45,628 nucleotides of DNA. It comes from Onthovicinus sp900555545. GTDB taxonomy: Bacteria; Bacillota; Clostridia; Oscillospirales; Acutalibacteraceae. Positions 1 through 8,255 of this stretch are shown in pieces. The stretch covers positions 1-45,628 of the forward strand of contig CASFPX010000016.1 in the NCBI GenBank assembly GCA_949296915.1. The letters run 5' to 3'. The position numbers and the translations under genes were made by a program. The notes beneath the pieces are model-generated. The model searched no databases and was not told the DNA's origin. It worked only from the letters and a program-made list of their open reading frames with translations. Within the stretch, counting starts at the first letter, position 1. Every line of letters begins with the position of its first letter.

Positions 1-2
1 CT

Positions 3-32
3 GGAGTGGCGCCGCTGACGCTGCGCCACTCC
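3..32. repeat. Perfect 10-bp inverted repeat at the left edge
   Basis: GGAGTGGCGC (3-12) and GCGCCACTCC (23-32) form a perfect 10-bp stem around a 10-nt loop. No T-tract follows on the + strand. On the - strand the sequence after the stem lies outside the window, so it could be the terminator of a gene reading leftward that ends at the stop near 52-54. Its role is not settled. Confidence 0.5.
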
Positions 33-101
33 GCTTAAAACTTAATATTTCCTACATAGGGGCTTTTTTGTCCTGTCCGTACAAATTGGGGCAGTTCACG
101 T

Positions 102-1574
102 ATGCTTTCGGTTGAGGGGCTGTTGGATAAGTACCCTGATCAGATTTCCGGCGGCGAGAGGCAGCGAATCTCCGTTGTTCGTGCACTGCTAAACAATCCC
201 ACGCTTCTGCTCGCAGACGAGCCTGCCTCCAATCTGGATGCGTTAAATTCAAAATTGGTTGCAGAGGCCTTTTGTCGGGCATCCAATGAGAAAAACACCA
301 TCGTGATCGTGACGCACAAAACCTGCTTTGACAGTATCGCGGATGAAATCATTGATCTTGATTATGGGGTAATACGCGGCGTTGAGTACCAGTACGCCGG
401 GCGTGAAGTAAGCGGCGCAATTCAACCCGATCACTGTTCAGAGCACGGGAATAACCGGGTTGGAATACTCGGTTTGCTCTTTAAGAAGAACCGGAAACTG
501 TTTAATCCCAGAAACGTTATCCCACTCGTCTTTTTTATATTTTTACTGTTTGCCTGCACCTCGGTGGGGGTCAATTTTGAGAGCGAGTATGTCCATTTTG
601 TCTCTCAAAAATATCCCTCAGACGTTTTTGCGATCCCGCTGACCCGTTTAGAGGCGGTTCAATCGCATTTTGATGTGACGCTGTATAAAAACTATGTAAT
701 CGAGGGGGATGGGTTTGAGGTGTGCTCGCTTTTAGATCGCGAGCACAGTGCCCTTGCATACGGAACAGTAATCGCGTACGGGGTCTTTCCGGATCCGGAT
801 GAGGTTCTTGTCGATCAAGCGGCGGCGTCGCTGCTGTTCCATACGGAGGACTACGGCAGCGTAGTCGGGAAAAAGATAAATATTAAAGGGACGGAATACA
901 CAGTCAGCGGAGTTATTGGGAATTTGGAAGAAGAGGAAAATGAATCGCTGCTGTATAGCAACACCTATTATCAGCCTGTAAGCGACTATCAACAGGAACT
1001 GCCGCCGCGGGTATACATGCCCTACCAGACGATTGCCCAGATCGGCACAGAGCAGCCACGCCTTACCGTAATGGCCAGCATTGACGGCCTATACGAGGGG
1101 AAGGATCAAAAATATCTCCAGTTGCGCGAACTGTTGGAGAGCGGTATCAGTTCCTGGGACGGAGCGCTTATCAATGCGCAGTCCACGCTCGAGCTGGTCT
1201 TAGGCGTTGTGCTTGCGGCCGTTTTAATGATTGCAGTCATTTCCCTATTCTTTCAAAAAAGTGAAGTTGAACTGAATATGACCTATCGCAGGCGTGAAAT
1301 TGGCGGTCTGCAATTGTTTGGTTTAAAAAAGGGGCAGGTTTTTCTCTATCTCCTCTTTGAGCGGTGGTCTGTCTGCTTTATTGCGATGATCTGCGCCGTT
1401 TTGGTGTTCCTGGGTATAGGGGGGATTGCATATCTAACCCTGCGCGTCTGGATTTTTATCCCGGTGTGGACGGTGCTGCTGATATCGCTTGCGGTATTAT
1501 TATATAATACACTGCTCATCGGTTTGGCAGGGAGAAGAATTTTAAAACGAGATATCGTCGAGCTGCTCCGGTAA
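102..1574 (+). CDS. ABC transporter, ATPase-permease fusion, 5'-truncated
   Basis: The protein is the tail of an ABC ATPase fused to a MacB/FtsX-type permease. Visible ATPase motifs are the signature ISGGERQR (residues 15-22), Walker B LLLADEP (35-41), the D-loop SNLD (43-46) and the H-loop THK (71-73). The Walker A half, roughly 110 residues, is absent, and the frame is closed upstream by a stop at 57-59. A membrane segment follows at about 139-156, then a long extracytoplasmic domain, then three more membrane segments from about 366 to 480, with an FtsX-like RRREIGGL stretch between them. No SD precedes the ATG at 102, so it is only the first Met after an abrupt break. The fragment cannot hydrolyse ATP as it stands. 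The cut probably reflects the same kind of join as at the right end, or a real deletion. The substrate is unknown; this class often exports peptides or senses antimicrobials. Confidence 0.8.
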   Translation: MLSVEGLLDKYPDQISGGERQRISVVRALLNNPTLLLADEPASNLDALNSKLVAEAFCRASNEKNTIVIVTHKTCFDSIADEIIDLDYGVIRGVEYQYAGREVSGAIQPDHCSEHGNNRVGILGLLFKKNRKLFNPRNVIPLVFFIFLLFACTSVGVNFESEYVHFVSQKYPSDVFAIPLTRLEAVQSHFDVTLYKNYVIEGDGFEVCSLLDREHSALAYGTVIAYGVFPDPDEVLVDQAAASLLFHTEDYGSVVGKKINIKGTEYTVSGVIGNLEEEENESLLYSNTYYQPVSDYQQELPPRVYMPYQTIAQIGTEQPRLTVMASIDGLYEGKDQKYLQLRELLESGISSWDGALINAQSTLELVLGVVLAAVLMIAVISLFFQKSEVELNMTYRRREIGGLQLFGLKKGQVFLYLLFERWSVCFIAMICAVLVFLGIGGIAYLTLRVWIFIPVWTVLLISLAVLLYNTLLIGLAGRRILKRDIVELLR

Positions 1575-1590
1575 TATTGTCATCATGCAA

Positions 1591-1621
1591 GTCCGCTTCG
1601 GTTTTGTCCGGGCGGATTTTC
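1591..1621. terminator. Probable terminator between convergent genes
   Basis: An imperfect stem with TCCGC (1592-1596) and GCGGA (1612-1616) as its outer arms is followed by TTTT. It lies between the ABC gene (+) and the DUF4363 gene (-), which converge here. Confidence 0.5.
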
Positions 1622-1626
1622 TATGA

Positions 1627-2007
1627 TTAAAAAATATTCCCAAGCGTGATTTTTTCAGATTCGAGCAGGTGTTCCAACTCGTTTTGAGCTTCGCAGGCGG
1701 TTTCGACATATTGTTCAAAGTCTCCATCCTGTGCATAGTGATCCAGCATTTTCACCTTTTGTTCAAACTCATCCAGGTGAGAGTGCTGCGTCATGACAGA
1801 GACTACCGTTCGGGACTGCTCCCAGGTGTTGCTCAACTGTTTGTTGCAGGCCGATAATTTTTCCGAATCCTGCTGCTGGGCACAGACGCTTGCCTCTGCG
1901 AGCAGATGATCCAGCCTGCCACAGGTTCCCTTCAGCGTAAAATAGCCGCTAACACTCATCACGCAGGCCGCAGTAAACAGGATCACCGCAATGATCAGGC
2001 GCTTCAC
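1627..2007 (-). CDS. DUF4363 family small exported/membrane protein
   Basis: This 126-residue protein has one N-terminal hydrophobic segment (about residues 4-22) and a helical, Gln/Glu-rich remainder, as in DUF4363 proteins. Its function is unknown. It starts with GTG, whose bases overlap the stop of the upstream DUF421 gene (GTGA), and GGGAGGAG lies just upstream. DUF4363 and DUF421 commonly sit together in sporulating Clostridia, and translational coupling supports a shared role at the membrane. Confidence 0.8.
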   Translation of the reverse strand: MKRLIIAVILFTAACVMSVSGYFTLKGTCGRLDHLLAEASVCAQQQDSEKLSACNKQLSNTWEQSRTVVSVMTQHSHLDEFEQKVKMLDHYAQDGDFEQYVETACEAQNELEHLLESEKITLGNIF

Positions 2008-2687
2008 GAATGCTCCTCCCTCTCTTTTTTGATCAGTGTGGCCTGACCGGAGCGATCTGTAACCAATAGAAAGACGTCCCGGCGCGCCACATTTTTTTTG
2101 CGCAGCAGTTTCTCCAAACGGTTTTCATTTAGCCCGCATTCAGAGAGCAATCCGTGCATGACAACACCGTCGTTAATGACTGTACACGGCAGCCCGTTAT
2201 CGGTAGGGGACAGCCCCATATCATCCGCTGTCACAGTCCGTTTGCCGGGTTTAAGCAGTACACTCAGGGCGCCGTTTGTCTCAAAAATCGCATATTGTAC
2301 GTCATTTATGTCAAACACGTCCTTTTGGCGCAGGCTTTCCGTCAGATCGTCGGTCGTGATCCGGAGCTTTTTCAGTGCCTTTTGGTCGACCTTGCCGTCG
2401 CGGATGATAATGACGGAATTTCCCTCCATAATGCGGCGGAAGCGCATGGATTTCATGTTGATTACGGAGAGGATAATCTCAAAGGCGACCAAAATGCAGA
2501 TCGGGATAATGGAGTTGAACAGCGGAAGTCCATTGTCCTGCATCGGGATTGCGGCAATTTCGGAAATCAGGATCGTGATGACAAGCTCTGTCGGCTGTAA
2601 CTGGCCAATCTGCCTTTTGCCCATGATGCGCACGGCGGCGATAATCAGCAGATATAGAATAATGGAACGCAGCAGGGTAATTAACAT
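2004..2687 (-). CDS. DUF421 / YetF-like membrane protein
   Basis: This 227-residue protein has three N-terminal membrane segments (about 3-19, 34-50, 58-76). The family stretch RIMGKRQIGQL lies at 20-30, and a cytoplasmic alpha/beta domain of the YetF/YcaP type fills the rest. I chose the ATG at 2687 because GGAGG lies 7 nt upstream; longer upstream reading frames lack an SD. The biochemical role of the family is not established. In Bacillus relatives, YetF-like proteins have been linked to spore properties. Here the gene is divergent from the gerA operon with only 100 bp between starts, which fits a sporulation link but does not prove one. Confidence 0.85.
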   Translation of the reverse strand: MLITLLRSIILYLLIIAAVRIMGKRQIGQLQPTELVITILISEIAAIPMQDNGLPLFNSIIPICILVAFEIILSVINMKSMRFRRIMEGNSVIIIRDGKVDQKALKKLRITTDDLTESLRQKDVFDINDVQYAIFETNGALSVLLKPGKRTVTADDMGLSPTDNGLPCTVINDGVVMHGLLSECGLNENRLEKLLRKKNVARRDVFLLVTDRSGQATLIKKEREEHS

Positions 2688-2787
2688 TTGATTCGCCTCC
2701 ACGGATAGTATGGCGGATTTACATTCCCTTATGCGCGCGGAATATTCACGGCGCTCCCAGGAAATAACTATTCCGGGGAGTGTTGCT

Positions 2788-4320
2788 ATGTTTGATTCTA
2801 TCAAAAAGAAATTAAAGCGCCAGTTTGTGCCGGAGGACCGGCCGGAGCCGGAAAAGCCCGCCGTGCACATCAAGTCAAGTTTGCAGGAAAACATGATCTA
2901 TCTGTACGGCCAGTTTGGCTTTAGCGCCGATCTGGTCATCCGAAATTTGACGATCGCCGGGACGGAGGCGGCAGTCATCACCTGCGAAGGCATGGTGGAC
3001 AAGGGGCTGATCGCCCGCAGCGTGGTGGAACCGATTTTACAGGCCGAACACATGCCCAGGCGGCCGCAGGATCAGTTTGAATACATCCGGTCGCAGGTGG
3101 TCACCCATATCGACACCAAGGATGTCTATCAATTCTCCCAGGCGATTGATTTGCTGCTCTCCGGTTTTGCGCTGCTCCTGATCGATGGCGTGGCGTGCTG
3201 CGAGGCATACGGCGTACAGGGCTATCCCACCCGGTCGATTGAGGACTCGGAAACGCAGGCGCAGGAACGAGGGGCGCGTGAAGGGTTTGTCGAAACGCTC
3301 AAAATGAATATGACACTCGTACGCCGCAGGCTTAAAACACCACAGGCGCGGTTTGAAAGCATGACGATCGGCAAGAGCACCAATACAATGGTCTGCCTCT
3401 GCTATATGCAGGATCGGGTAGATCCGGCTATTTTGGACGAGGTCAAACGGCGGATAAGCCGGATGAAACTGGATATTGTACTGGAGTCTGGGTATATCCA
3501 GCCGTTTTTGGATACCTCGGTCAAATCCATGTTTTCAGCCGTTGGGGTAGTCGAACGTCCCGATTCCTTCTGCGCCAAGGTCAGCGAGGGGCGCGTCGGG
3601 ATCCTGGTGGACGGAACCCCGTTCGCGCTCGTAGTACCCTATCTGTTTGTGGAAAATTTTCACTCGCCGGACGACTACGCCATGCGACCGTACTATACCT
3701 TTTTCCTGCGCGTTATCAAGATGATTTCATTTTTTATCAGTATTCTGCTGCCGGGACTATATGTGGCGATTGCGACCTTTCACCAGGAACTGCTCCCGGA
3801 GTCCGTCCTGTATGATATTGTCGCCACGCACTCCCGCACGCCGCTCCCAATTATGCTGGAGGCTGTACTGATCCATGTGATCTATGAGATCATGCGGGAG
3901 GCCGGCCTGCGGATTCCCAAACAGATGGGCCATGCCGTCAGCATTATTGGCGCCATTGTCATTGGCGACGCTGCGGTCACCGCGGGGGTGATTGCGCCGC
4001 CGATGCTGATTATTGTCGCGATCAGCGCCATCACCTCTTATGTGACACCGGCACTGTTTGAGCCCATATCCATCCTGCGCTTCCTCTTTATTTTTGCAGG
4101 TGGGTTCCTGGGTTTTTATGGGATTGTTCTGCTAAGCGTAGTTGTACTGGCCAATATGTGTGCAATCAACCCATACGGCGTCCCCTATATGTCGCCCATT
4201 TCCCCCTACTACAAGAGCGCTCTGCGGGATATGCTTTACCGCGCAGGATGGAAAACGTTGGGAAAGCATAAAATGCTGGTTCAGGATCTTGGGGAATCCA
4301 GCGGAAAGGCGGTGAGATAG
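2788..4320 (+). CDS. gerAA: Spore germination protein GerAA (receptor A subunit)
   Basis: GerAA is the A subunit of a nutrient germinant receptor in the inner spore membrane. The 510-residue protein has the family layout: a soluble N-terminal domain of about 290 residues, which begins with a basic run and the NMIYLYGQFG region, followed by several membrane segments from about residue 300 and the conserved PYYTFFLRVIK and PLPIMLEA stretches. The ATG at 2788 follows GGGGAG at good spacing; an in-frame ATG at 2710 has no SD. gerAB begins 3 bp after the stop. The germinant recognised cannot be read from the sequence. Confidence 0.93.
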   Translation: MFDSIKKKLKRQFVPEDRPEPEKPAVHIKSSLQENMIYLYGQFGFSADLVIRNLTIAGTEAAVITCEGMVDKGLIARSVVEPILQAEHMPRRPQDQFEYIRSQVVTHIDTKDVYQFSQAIDLLLSGFALLLIDGVACCEAYGVQGYPTRSIEDSETQAQERGAREGFVETLKMNMTLVRRRLKTPQARFESMTIGKSTNTMVCLCYMQDRVDPAILDEVKRRISRMKLDIVLESGYIQPFLDTSVKSMFSAVGVVERPDSFCAKVSEGRVGILVDGTPFALVVPYLFVENFHSPDDYAMRPYYTFFLRVIKMISFFISILLPGLYVAIATFHQELLPESVLYDIVATHSRTPLPIMLEAVLIHVIYEIMREAGLRIPKQMGHAVSIIGAIVIGDAAVTAGVIAPPMLIIVAISAITSYVTPALFEPISILRFLFIFAGGFLGFYGIVLLSVVVLANMCAINPYGVPYMSPISPYYKSALRDMLYRAGWKTLGKHKMLVQDLGESSGKAVR

Positions 4321-4322
4321 AA

Positions 4323-5414
4323 TTGGAAGGCGTCAGTAAAATTCGCTCGACACAGCTCTTTTGCCTATTATTCGTCAGCCGGATCATTACCGCACTGATG
4401 CTCATGCCGGCTATGGAGCGCTCTGCAACCACCGTAGATATGCTCCCGCGTGTGCTGATCTGGGACGTGCTGCTCTTCCTCTGCGCTCTGCCGGTATTTG
4501 CAATCTATGACCGGGGCAAGAGTGGGATTCTGGACTATGCGGATGGAATCTCGCCTGTTGCCGGCAAGATCGTTGCCGCCCTGTTGGCACTATACTTTTT
4601 ATTTGAAAATATCAATTTGATCTCCGGGTTTGAGGTCTTTTCAACGACCGTTGTCTTTCCAGAGATGAATGCCCTTCTCTTTATTGTCGTGTTTACAGCT
4701 GTCTGTGCTTATATTGCCACACTGGGACTGGAGTCACTGGTACGCGCCTCCGCTATAGTAGCCGTGCTGACAGTTCTTGTCGTAGGGATGCTGCTCGCCA
4801 CCCTGATCCCGCAAATTCGAGCGTTTAACTTTGCCCCGCTGTTTTACGATGGTGTTTCGCCTGTTTTTCAATCGGCATTTCGCTCCTTGGCCAATACGTC
4901 TGAGATTGCAGTGCTCGCGGTCATTATGCCCCATGCCACGGGGAGAATGAAGCGGACCTATGGCAAATGGATGGCGTGGATCAGTATTGCCATCCTTGTC
5001 CTGTCCTTTTTTGCGGTTGGGGCGCTGGGTGCCTTTGCATCTACACAAATTTTCCCATTCTACACGTTGGCAGAGATTGCCAGTATCGGCGTATTTCAAC
5101 GGTTGGACGCTGTGATGACAAGTGTGTGGGTTGCCTGTGCCGCGGTCAAATCCTCCCTGTTTCTCTATCTCTTTTCCCACTGTATCCGGCGTACCGTACC
5201 CAGGGGTAAAAAGAATATTTGGATTTTGGGTGGTGCGCTGATCACGGCGCTATGCGTCAGTTATATCTCGCTGGATGAAAACCGCTATATCGCGATCAAC
5301 CAATATGTGCCATCGATAGCGATTTTTGCAGCTGTAGTGCTTGTGATCCCACTGTTGCTTCTACTCACAGGCACCATTCGCCAAAGACGCCTTCGGAAGG
5401 AGGGGGAGGCATGA
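4323..5414 (+). CDS. gerAB: Spore germination protein GerAB (receptor B subunit)
   Basis: This 363-residue integral membrane protein belongs to the GerAB/endospore germination permease family, related to APC amino-acid transporters, and has about ten hydrophobic segments. In the family it carries the germinant-binding pocket. The start is TTG at 4323, preceded by an AGGCGGTGAG ribosome-binding stretch inside the end of gerAA. The gene overlaps gerAC by 4 bp (ATGA), so the three subunits are translationally coupled. Confidence 0.9.
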   Translation: MEGVSKIRSTQLFCLLFVSRIITALMLMPAMERSATTVDMLPRVLIWDVLLFLCALPVFAIYDRGKSGILDYADGISPVAGKIVAALLALYFLFENINLISGFEVFSTTVVFPEMNALLFIVVFTAVCAYIATLGLESLVRASAIVAVLTVLVVGMLLATLIPQIRAFNFAPLFYDGVSPVFQSAFRSLANTSEIAVLAVIMPHATGRMKRTYGKWMAWISIAILVLSFFAVGALGAFASTQIFPFYTLAEIASIGVFQRLDAVMTSVWVACAAVKSSLFLYLFSHCIRRTVPRGKKNIWILGGALITALCVSYISLDENRYIAINQYVPSIAIFAAVVLVIPLLLLLTGTIRQRRLRKEGEA

Positions 5415-6556
5415 AAAGGATCGTTGCGCTGCTGATGCTGCCGGTGTTGTTGTTTGCGATTTCTGGGTGCAGTAACCACCGGGACAGTGACATCGGCAAT
5501 CGGGTTGTCCTACAGGGGATCGGCGTGGATTACGAAGAGGGTCAATACGTTCTTACCATCCAGGTGTTCAATCTTACCCAAGCCAGCCCGTCCGGGGTAG
5601 AGACAAGCGAAAACGTCACTACACTCTATACGACGCGCGGGCGTACAATATCGGAGGCCATCAATGGGATCCGACAGTTTGTTGGTAAAAGCCCGATGTT
5701 CTCACATAATCGAGTCCTGATTGTCAGTGAGGCTGCTGCGGAGACGGGGATCCGCAACATTCTTGATTACTTTATCCGGGATTATTCCACACGCCCGTCC
5801 ATTGACTTTGCCGTCACACGCGGGAAAGCCGCGGATATTTTGGATGCCGATTTTGGCGATGCAACCATCCCTGCCGAAGAGATTGCACGTATGCTTGAAT
5901 CACAATCCAAAAAGGCACGCGTGCAGGTGTTAAATATCGTCAACCGGTATATTGAGCCGGGAATTGACGCGACCGCCCCCTGTCTGGAAACTGTAAAGGA
6001 CGAGCCAAAGGGGGGGACAGGCGTCCAGGTTTCCGGAGCGGCCATCCTGCGGGATGACAAAATCTGTGGGTATCTGGATGCCATGCAGTCGCAGATGATG
6101 TTGATTTTGGATGGGAATATCAAGAACAATAATCTCGATTTGCCCATTCCAGATCTCGGCAATGTCAGTCTGTATTTTGTCAGCTGTGATGCTGATTATG
6201 ACGTTGGCCTAAATGGGGATCAGCCCTATGCCAATGTGAGGATTTTTACCCGATTTGACATCAGCGAGATTCAGAATGGACCGCAGGTGTTAGAGGAGGA
6301 GGAAATTGAGATAATTCGCCAGGCCATTCAAACGTATTTGGAAGAATCATGCAGCCGGGTGCTGGACATCCTGATACGGGAGTATCAAAGCGATGTATTC
6401 GGTTTTGGCCGCAGGATGATGATCAAAGAGCCGGATTACTTTAAATCCGTATCCGATCATTGGAACGAAATTTTACCGCATATCCCGGTTTCAGTTACTA
6501 TGGATGTGGAGATTCGCCGCGTCGGGCACGAGAGTATCCGGCTGGGGGGAGAATAA
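5411..6556 (+). CDS. gerAC: Spore germination lipoprotein GerAC (receptor C subunit)
   Basis: This 381-residue lipoprotein subunit has a signal peptide ending in the lipobox AISGC, with the lipid-bearing Cys at 20. The GerAC N-terminal domain follows with its typical GIGVDYEEG opening, and a C-terminal domain ends the protein. Together with the two genes upstream it completes a tricistronic gerA-type receptor operon. The start overlaps gerAB (ATGA) and an AGGAGGGGGAGG stretch lies upstream. No + strand terminator is evident directly after it. Confidence 0.92.
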   Translation: MKRIVALLMLPVLLFAISGCSNHRDSDIGNRVVLQGIGVDYEEGQYVLTIQVFNLTQASPSGVETSENVTTLYTTRGRTISEAINGIRQFVGKSPMFSHNRVLIVSEAAAETGIRNILDYFIRDYSTRPSIDFAVTRGKAADILDADFGDATIPAEEIARMLESQSKKARVQVLNIVNRYIEPGIDATAPCLETVKDEPKGGTGVQVSGAAILRDDKICGYLDAMQSQMMLILDGNIKNNNLDLPIPDLGNVSLYFVSCDADYDVGLNGDQPYANVRIFTRFDISEIQNGPQVLEEEEIEIIRQAIQTYLEESCSRVLDILIREYQSDVFGFGRRMMIKEPDYFKSVSDHWNEILPHIPVSVTMDVEIRRVGHESIRLGGE

Positions 6557-6560
6557 CATC

Positions 6561-6612
6561 AAAAAAAAGAGCCTCTGGCAGCGGCTGGAAACCCTGTCCG
6601 CTTGCCGGAGGC
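6561..6612 (-). terminator. Rho-independent terminator of metA
   Basis: On the - strand, GCCTCCGGCAAGCGG pairs with CCGCTGCCAGAGGC (one wobble, one bulge) and is followed by eight T (6561-6568 on the + strand are A). It lies 38 bp past the metA stop. It may also slow leftover gerA transcription. Confidence 0.8.
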
Positions 6613-6649
6613 CCGGTGTATTGGCGCAATAGTCGTCACGCCCGGATGA

Positions 6650-7564
6650 TTACAAATTGGATAAATCGTATGGTGTCTTTTGATAGACGAAGTAGTTCAG
6701 CCAGTTGCTAAAGAGCAGGCTGGCTGTCCCGCGCCACTTCATTTGTGGCACTCGGTCCGAGTCGTTTTCGGGAAAGTAGTTGTAGGGGAGCTTGATCGGG
6801 AGACCGCGGCGCAGGTCGCGAAAGTACTCATTGGCCAGTGTGTTGCGGTCGTACTCTAAATGCCCCGTTGTAAAAAAGTTTCGGCAGTCCATATCGGAGA
6901 TCAGGTGTACCCCCGCCAGATCGGAGTAGGAGAGGATCTGCAAATCTTTGACAAGGGCGATGTCGGAGCGGCGCGTCTGTGTGTGACGCGAGTGCGGGGC
7001 CAGAAAAATATCGTCAAATCCCCGCATCAGCGGGTGATTCAGATCAAGTGGGTAGTGCTCAAACACGCCAAACAGCTTTTCTTTCAGTGGGTATTTGGGC
7101 ACCCCATAGTGATAGTACATCCCCGCCTGTGCGCCCCAGCAGATGTGAAAGGTGGAGTAGACGTTCGTCCGGCTCCACGCAAAGATCTCGCACAGCTCCG
7201 GCCAGTAGTCCACTTGTTCAAATTCCATCTGCTCCACCGGCGCACCCGTAATAATCATACCGTCAAACTTATCATATTTGATATCGTCAAACGTCTTATA
7301 AAACTTGAGCATGTGCTCCGGAGAGGTGTTCTTGGTGCGATGTGTCGCCATCTGTAACAGCTCCACATCCACCTGGAGCGGTGTGTTCCCCAACAGGCGC
7401 AGGATTTGCGTCTCGGTAGTCTGCTTGGTCGGCATCAGATTCAGGATCACAATCCGTAAGGGGCGGATATCCTGCATATCGGCACGTTCCCGCCCCATTA
7501 CAAAAATATTTTCCAATTCCAGCTCGTGCTTGGCGGGCAGTTCATCGTCGATTCTGATCGGCAT
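6650..7564 (-). CDS. metA: Homoserine O-acetyltransferase (MetA family)
   Basis: The enzyme acylates L-homoserine in methionine synthesis. The 304-residue protein carries the catalytic triad of the family at exactly the expected places: Cys142 (HICWG), His235 and Glu237 (TTGHLE). Residue 111 is Glu (GAPVE). In this family Glu111 goes with acetyl-CoA and Gly111 with succinyl-CoA (known from Bacillus cereus enzyme studies), so this is predicted to be the acetyltransferase despite the MetA fold. The ATG at 7564 follows GAGGGGGG. The gene is transcribed alone, from the promoter at 7600-7628 to the terminator at 6561-6612. No SAM riboswitch is seen upstream. Confidence 0.93.
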   Translation of the reverse strand: MPIRIDDELPAKHELELENIFVMGRERADMQDIRPLRIVILNLMPTKQTTETQILRLLGNTPLQVDVELLQMATHRTKNTSPEHMLKFYKTFDDIKYDKFDGMIITGAPVEQMEFEQVDYWPELCEIFAWSRTNVYSTFHICWGAQAGMYYHYGVPKYPLKEKLFGVFEHYPLDLNHPLMRGFDDIFLAPHSRHTQTRRSDIALVKDLQILSYSDLAGVHLISDMDCRNFFTTGHLEYDRNTLANEYFRDLRRGLPIKLPYNYFPENDSDRVPQMKWRGTASLLFSNWLNYFVYQKTPYDLSNL

Positions 7565-7599
7565 GGAATCCCCCCTCATCTGCAAATGATATAAACATT

Positions 7600-7628
7600 A
7601 TTATATCAGATCCCGAATGCAAACGCAA
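7600..7628 (-). promoter_or_regulatory. Promoter of metA
   Basis: TTGCGT (7623-7628) and TATAAT (7600-7605), read on the - strand, are separated by exactly 17 bp and lie about 36 bp upstream of the metA start. Confidence 0.7.
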
Positions 7629-7680
7629 GAAAGGGGCCGAATGTAATTTGGTGCATAACATGGGATTAAGGGGTGATGGC

Positions 7681-8178
7681 ATGGGGAAAATAATGGTTCT
7701 GTACGCCTCTGCCTACGGGAGTACCAGGCGGTATGCGGAGTATATTGCGAACGCCCTCGGATGCAAGGCTGTAGATATCCGCCGGATCAAACCGCAGATG
7801 ATGGAGGAGGCGACTACAATCATTTTTGGCGGGTGGCTGTGCGGCGGAGCAGTAGTGGGGAGCAGTGCGCTGGAGGCCAGACGGGAACTTCTGGCTGGCA
7901 AGCATCTGATCGTCTTTGTCACAGGAGCGGGGGAACATGCGGGAACCTCCCGTATGAATGATATTATTACCTCTAATTTTTTGGCCCTTGTGCCGGAGCG
8001 GGTATTCTATTTGCGTGGGAATGTTTGCTACCGCAAAATGCACTGGTACCATAAGTTTCTGATAAATTACCTGATGTTTGACGATACTAACGGTGGAAGA
8101 AAGTGGCTTAAACAGGAAATGAAATTTTTACGCGAAAAACAGGCGGATGGCCTGATTTTGTACATAAAATCGCGATAG
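7681..8178 (+). CDS. Flavodoxin-domain protein
   Basis: This 165-residue protein starts with the FMN-binding loop region of flavodoxins (VLYASAYGSTR, residues 6-16), followed by a flavodoxin-like alpha/beta sheet with a GGWLCGG loop. It resembles the flavodoxin_5 / protoporphyrinogen-oxidase-like (HemG-type) flavodoxins of Clostridia, but it has no decisive motif for a substrate. The ATG at 7681 is preferred over one at 7648 because AAGGGG lies just upstream. It probably acts in electron transfer; the partner is unknown. Confidence 0.75.
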   Translation: MGKIMVLYASAYGSTRRYAEYIANALGCKAVDIRRIKPQMMEEATTIIFGGWLCGGAVVGSSALEARRELLAGKHLIVFVTGAGEHAGTSRMNDIITSNFLALVPERVFYLRGNVCYRKMHWYHKFLINYLMFDDTNGGRKWLKQEMKFLREKQADGLILYIKSR

Positions 8179-8181
8179 GAC

Positions 8182-8210
8182 TTTAATTTGCTGTGATTTT
8201 ATGGTAAAAT
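8182..8210 (+). promoter_or_regulatory. Promoter of the D-hydroxyacid dehydrogenase / glf cluster
   Basis: TAAAAT (8205-8210) is preceded by TG one base upstream (extended -10). TTTAAT (8182-8187), 17 bp further up, is a weak -35. The next start is 46 bp downstream. Confidence 0.5.
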
Positions 8211-8255
8211 ACATTCGTATCACTGTGTCAATGCAGATAGGCGGTATTTTTCGGG

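Noticed and set aside
7565..7680. SAM riboswitch before metA
   Set aside because: The leader between promoter and start is under 40 nt, too short for a SAM aptamer, and no conserved elements are visible.
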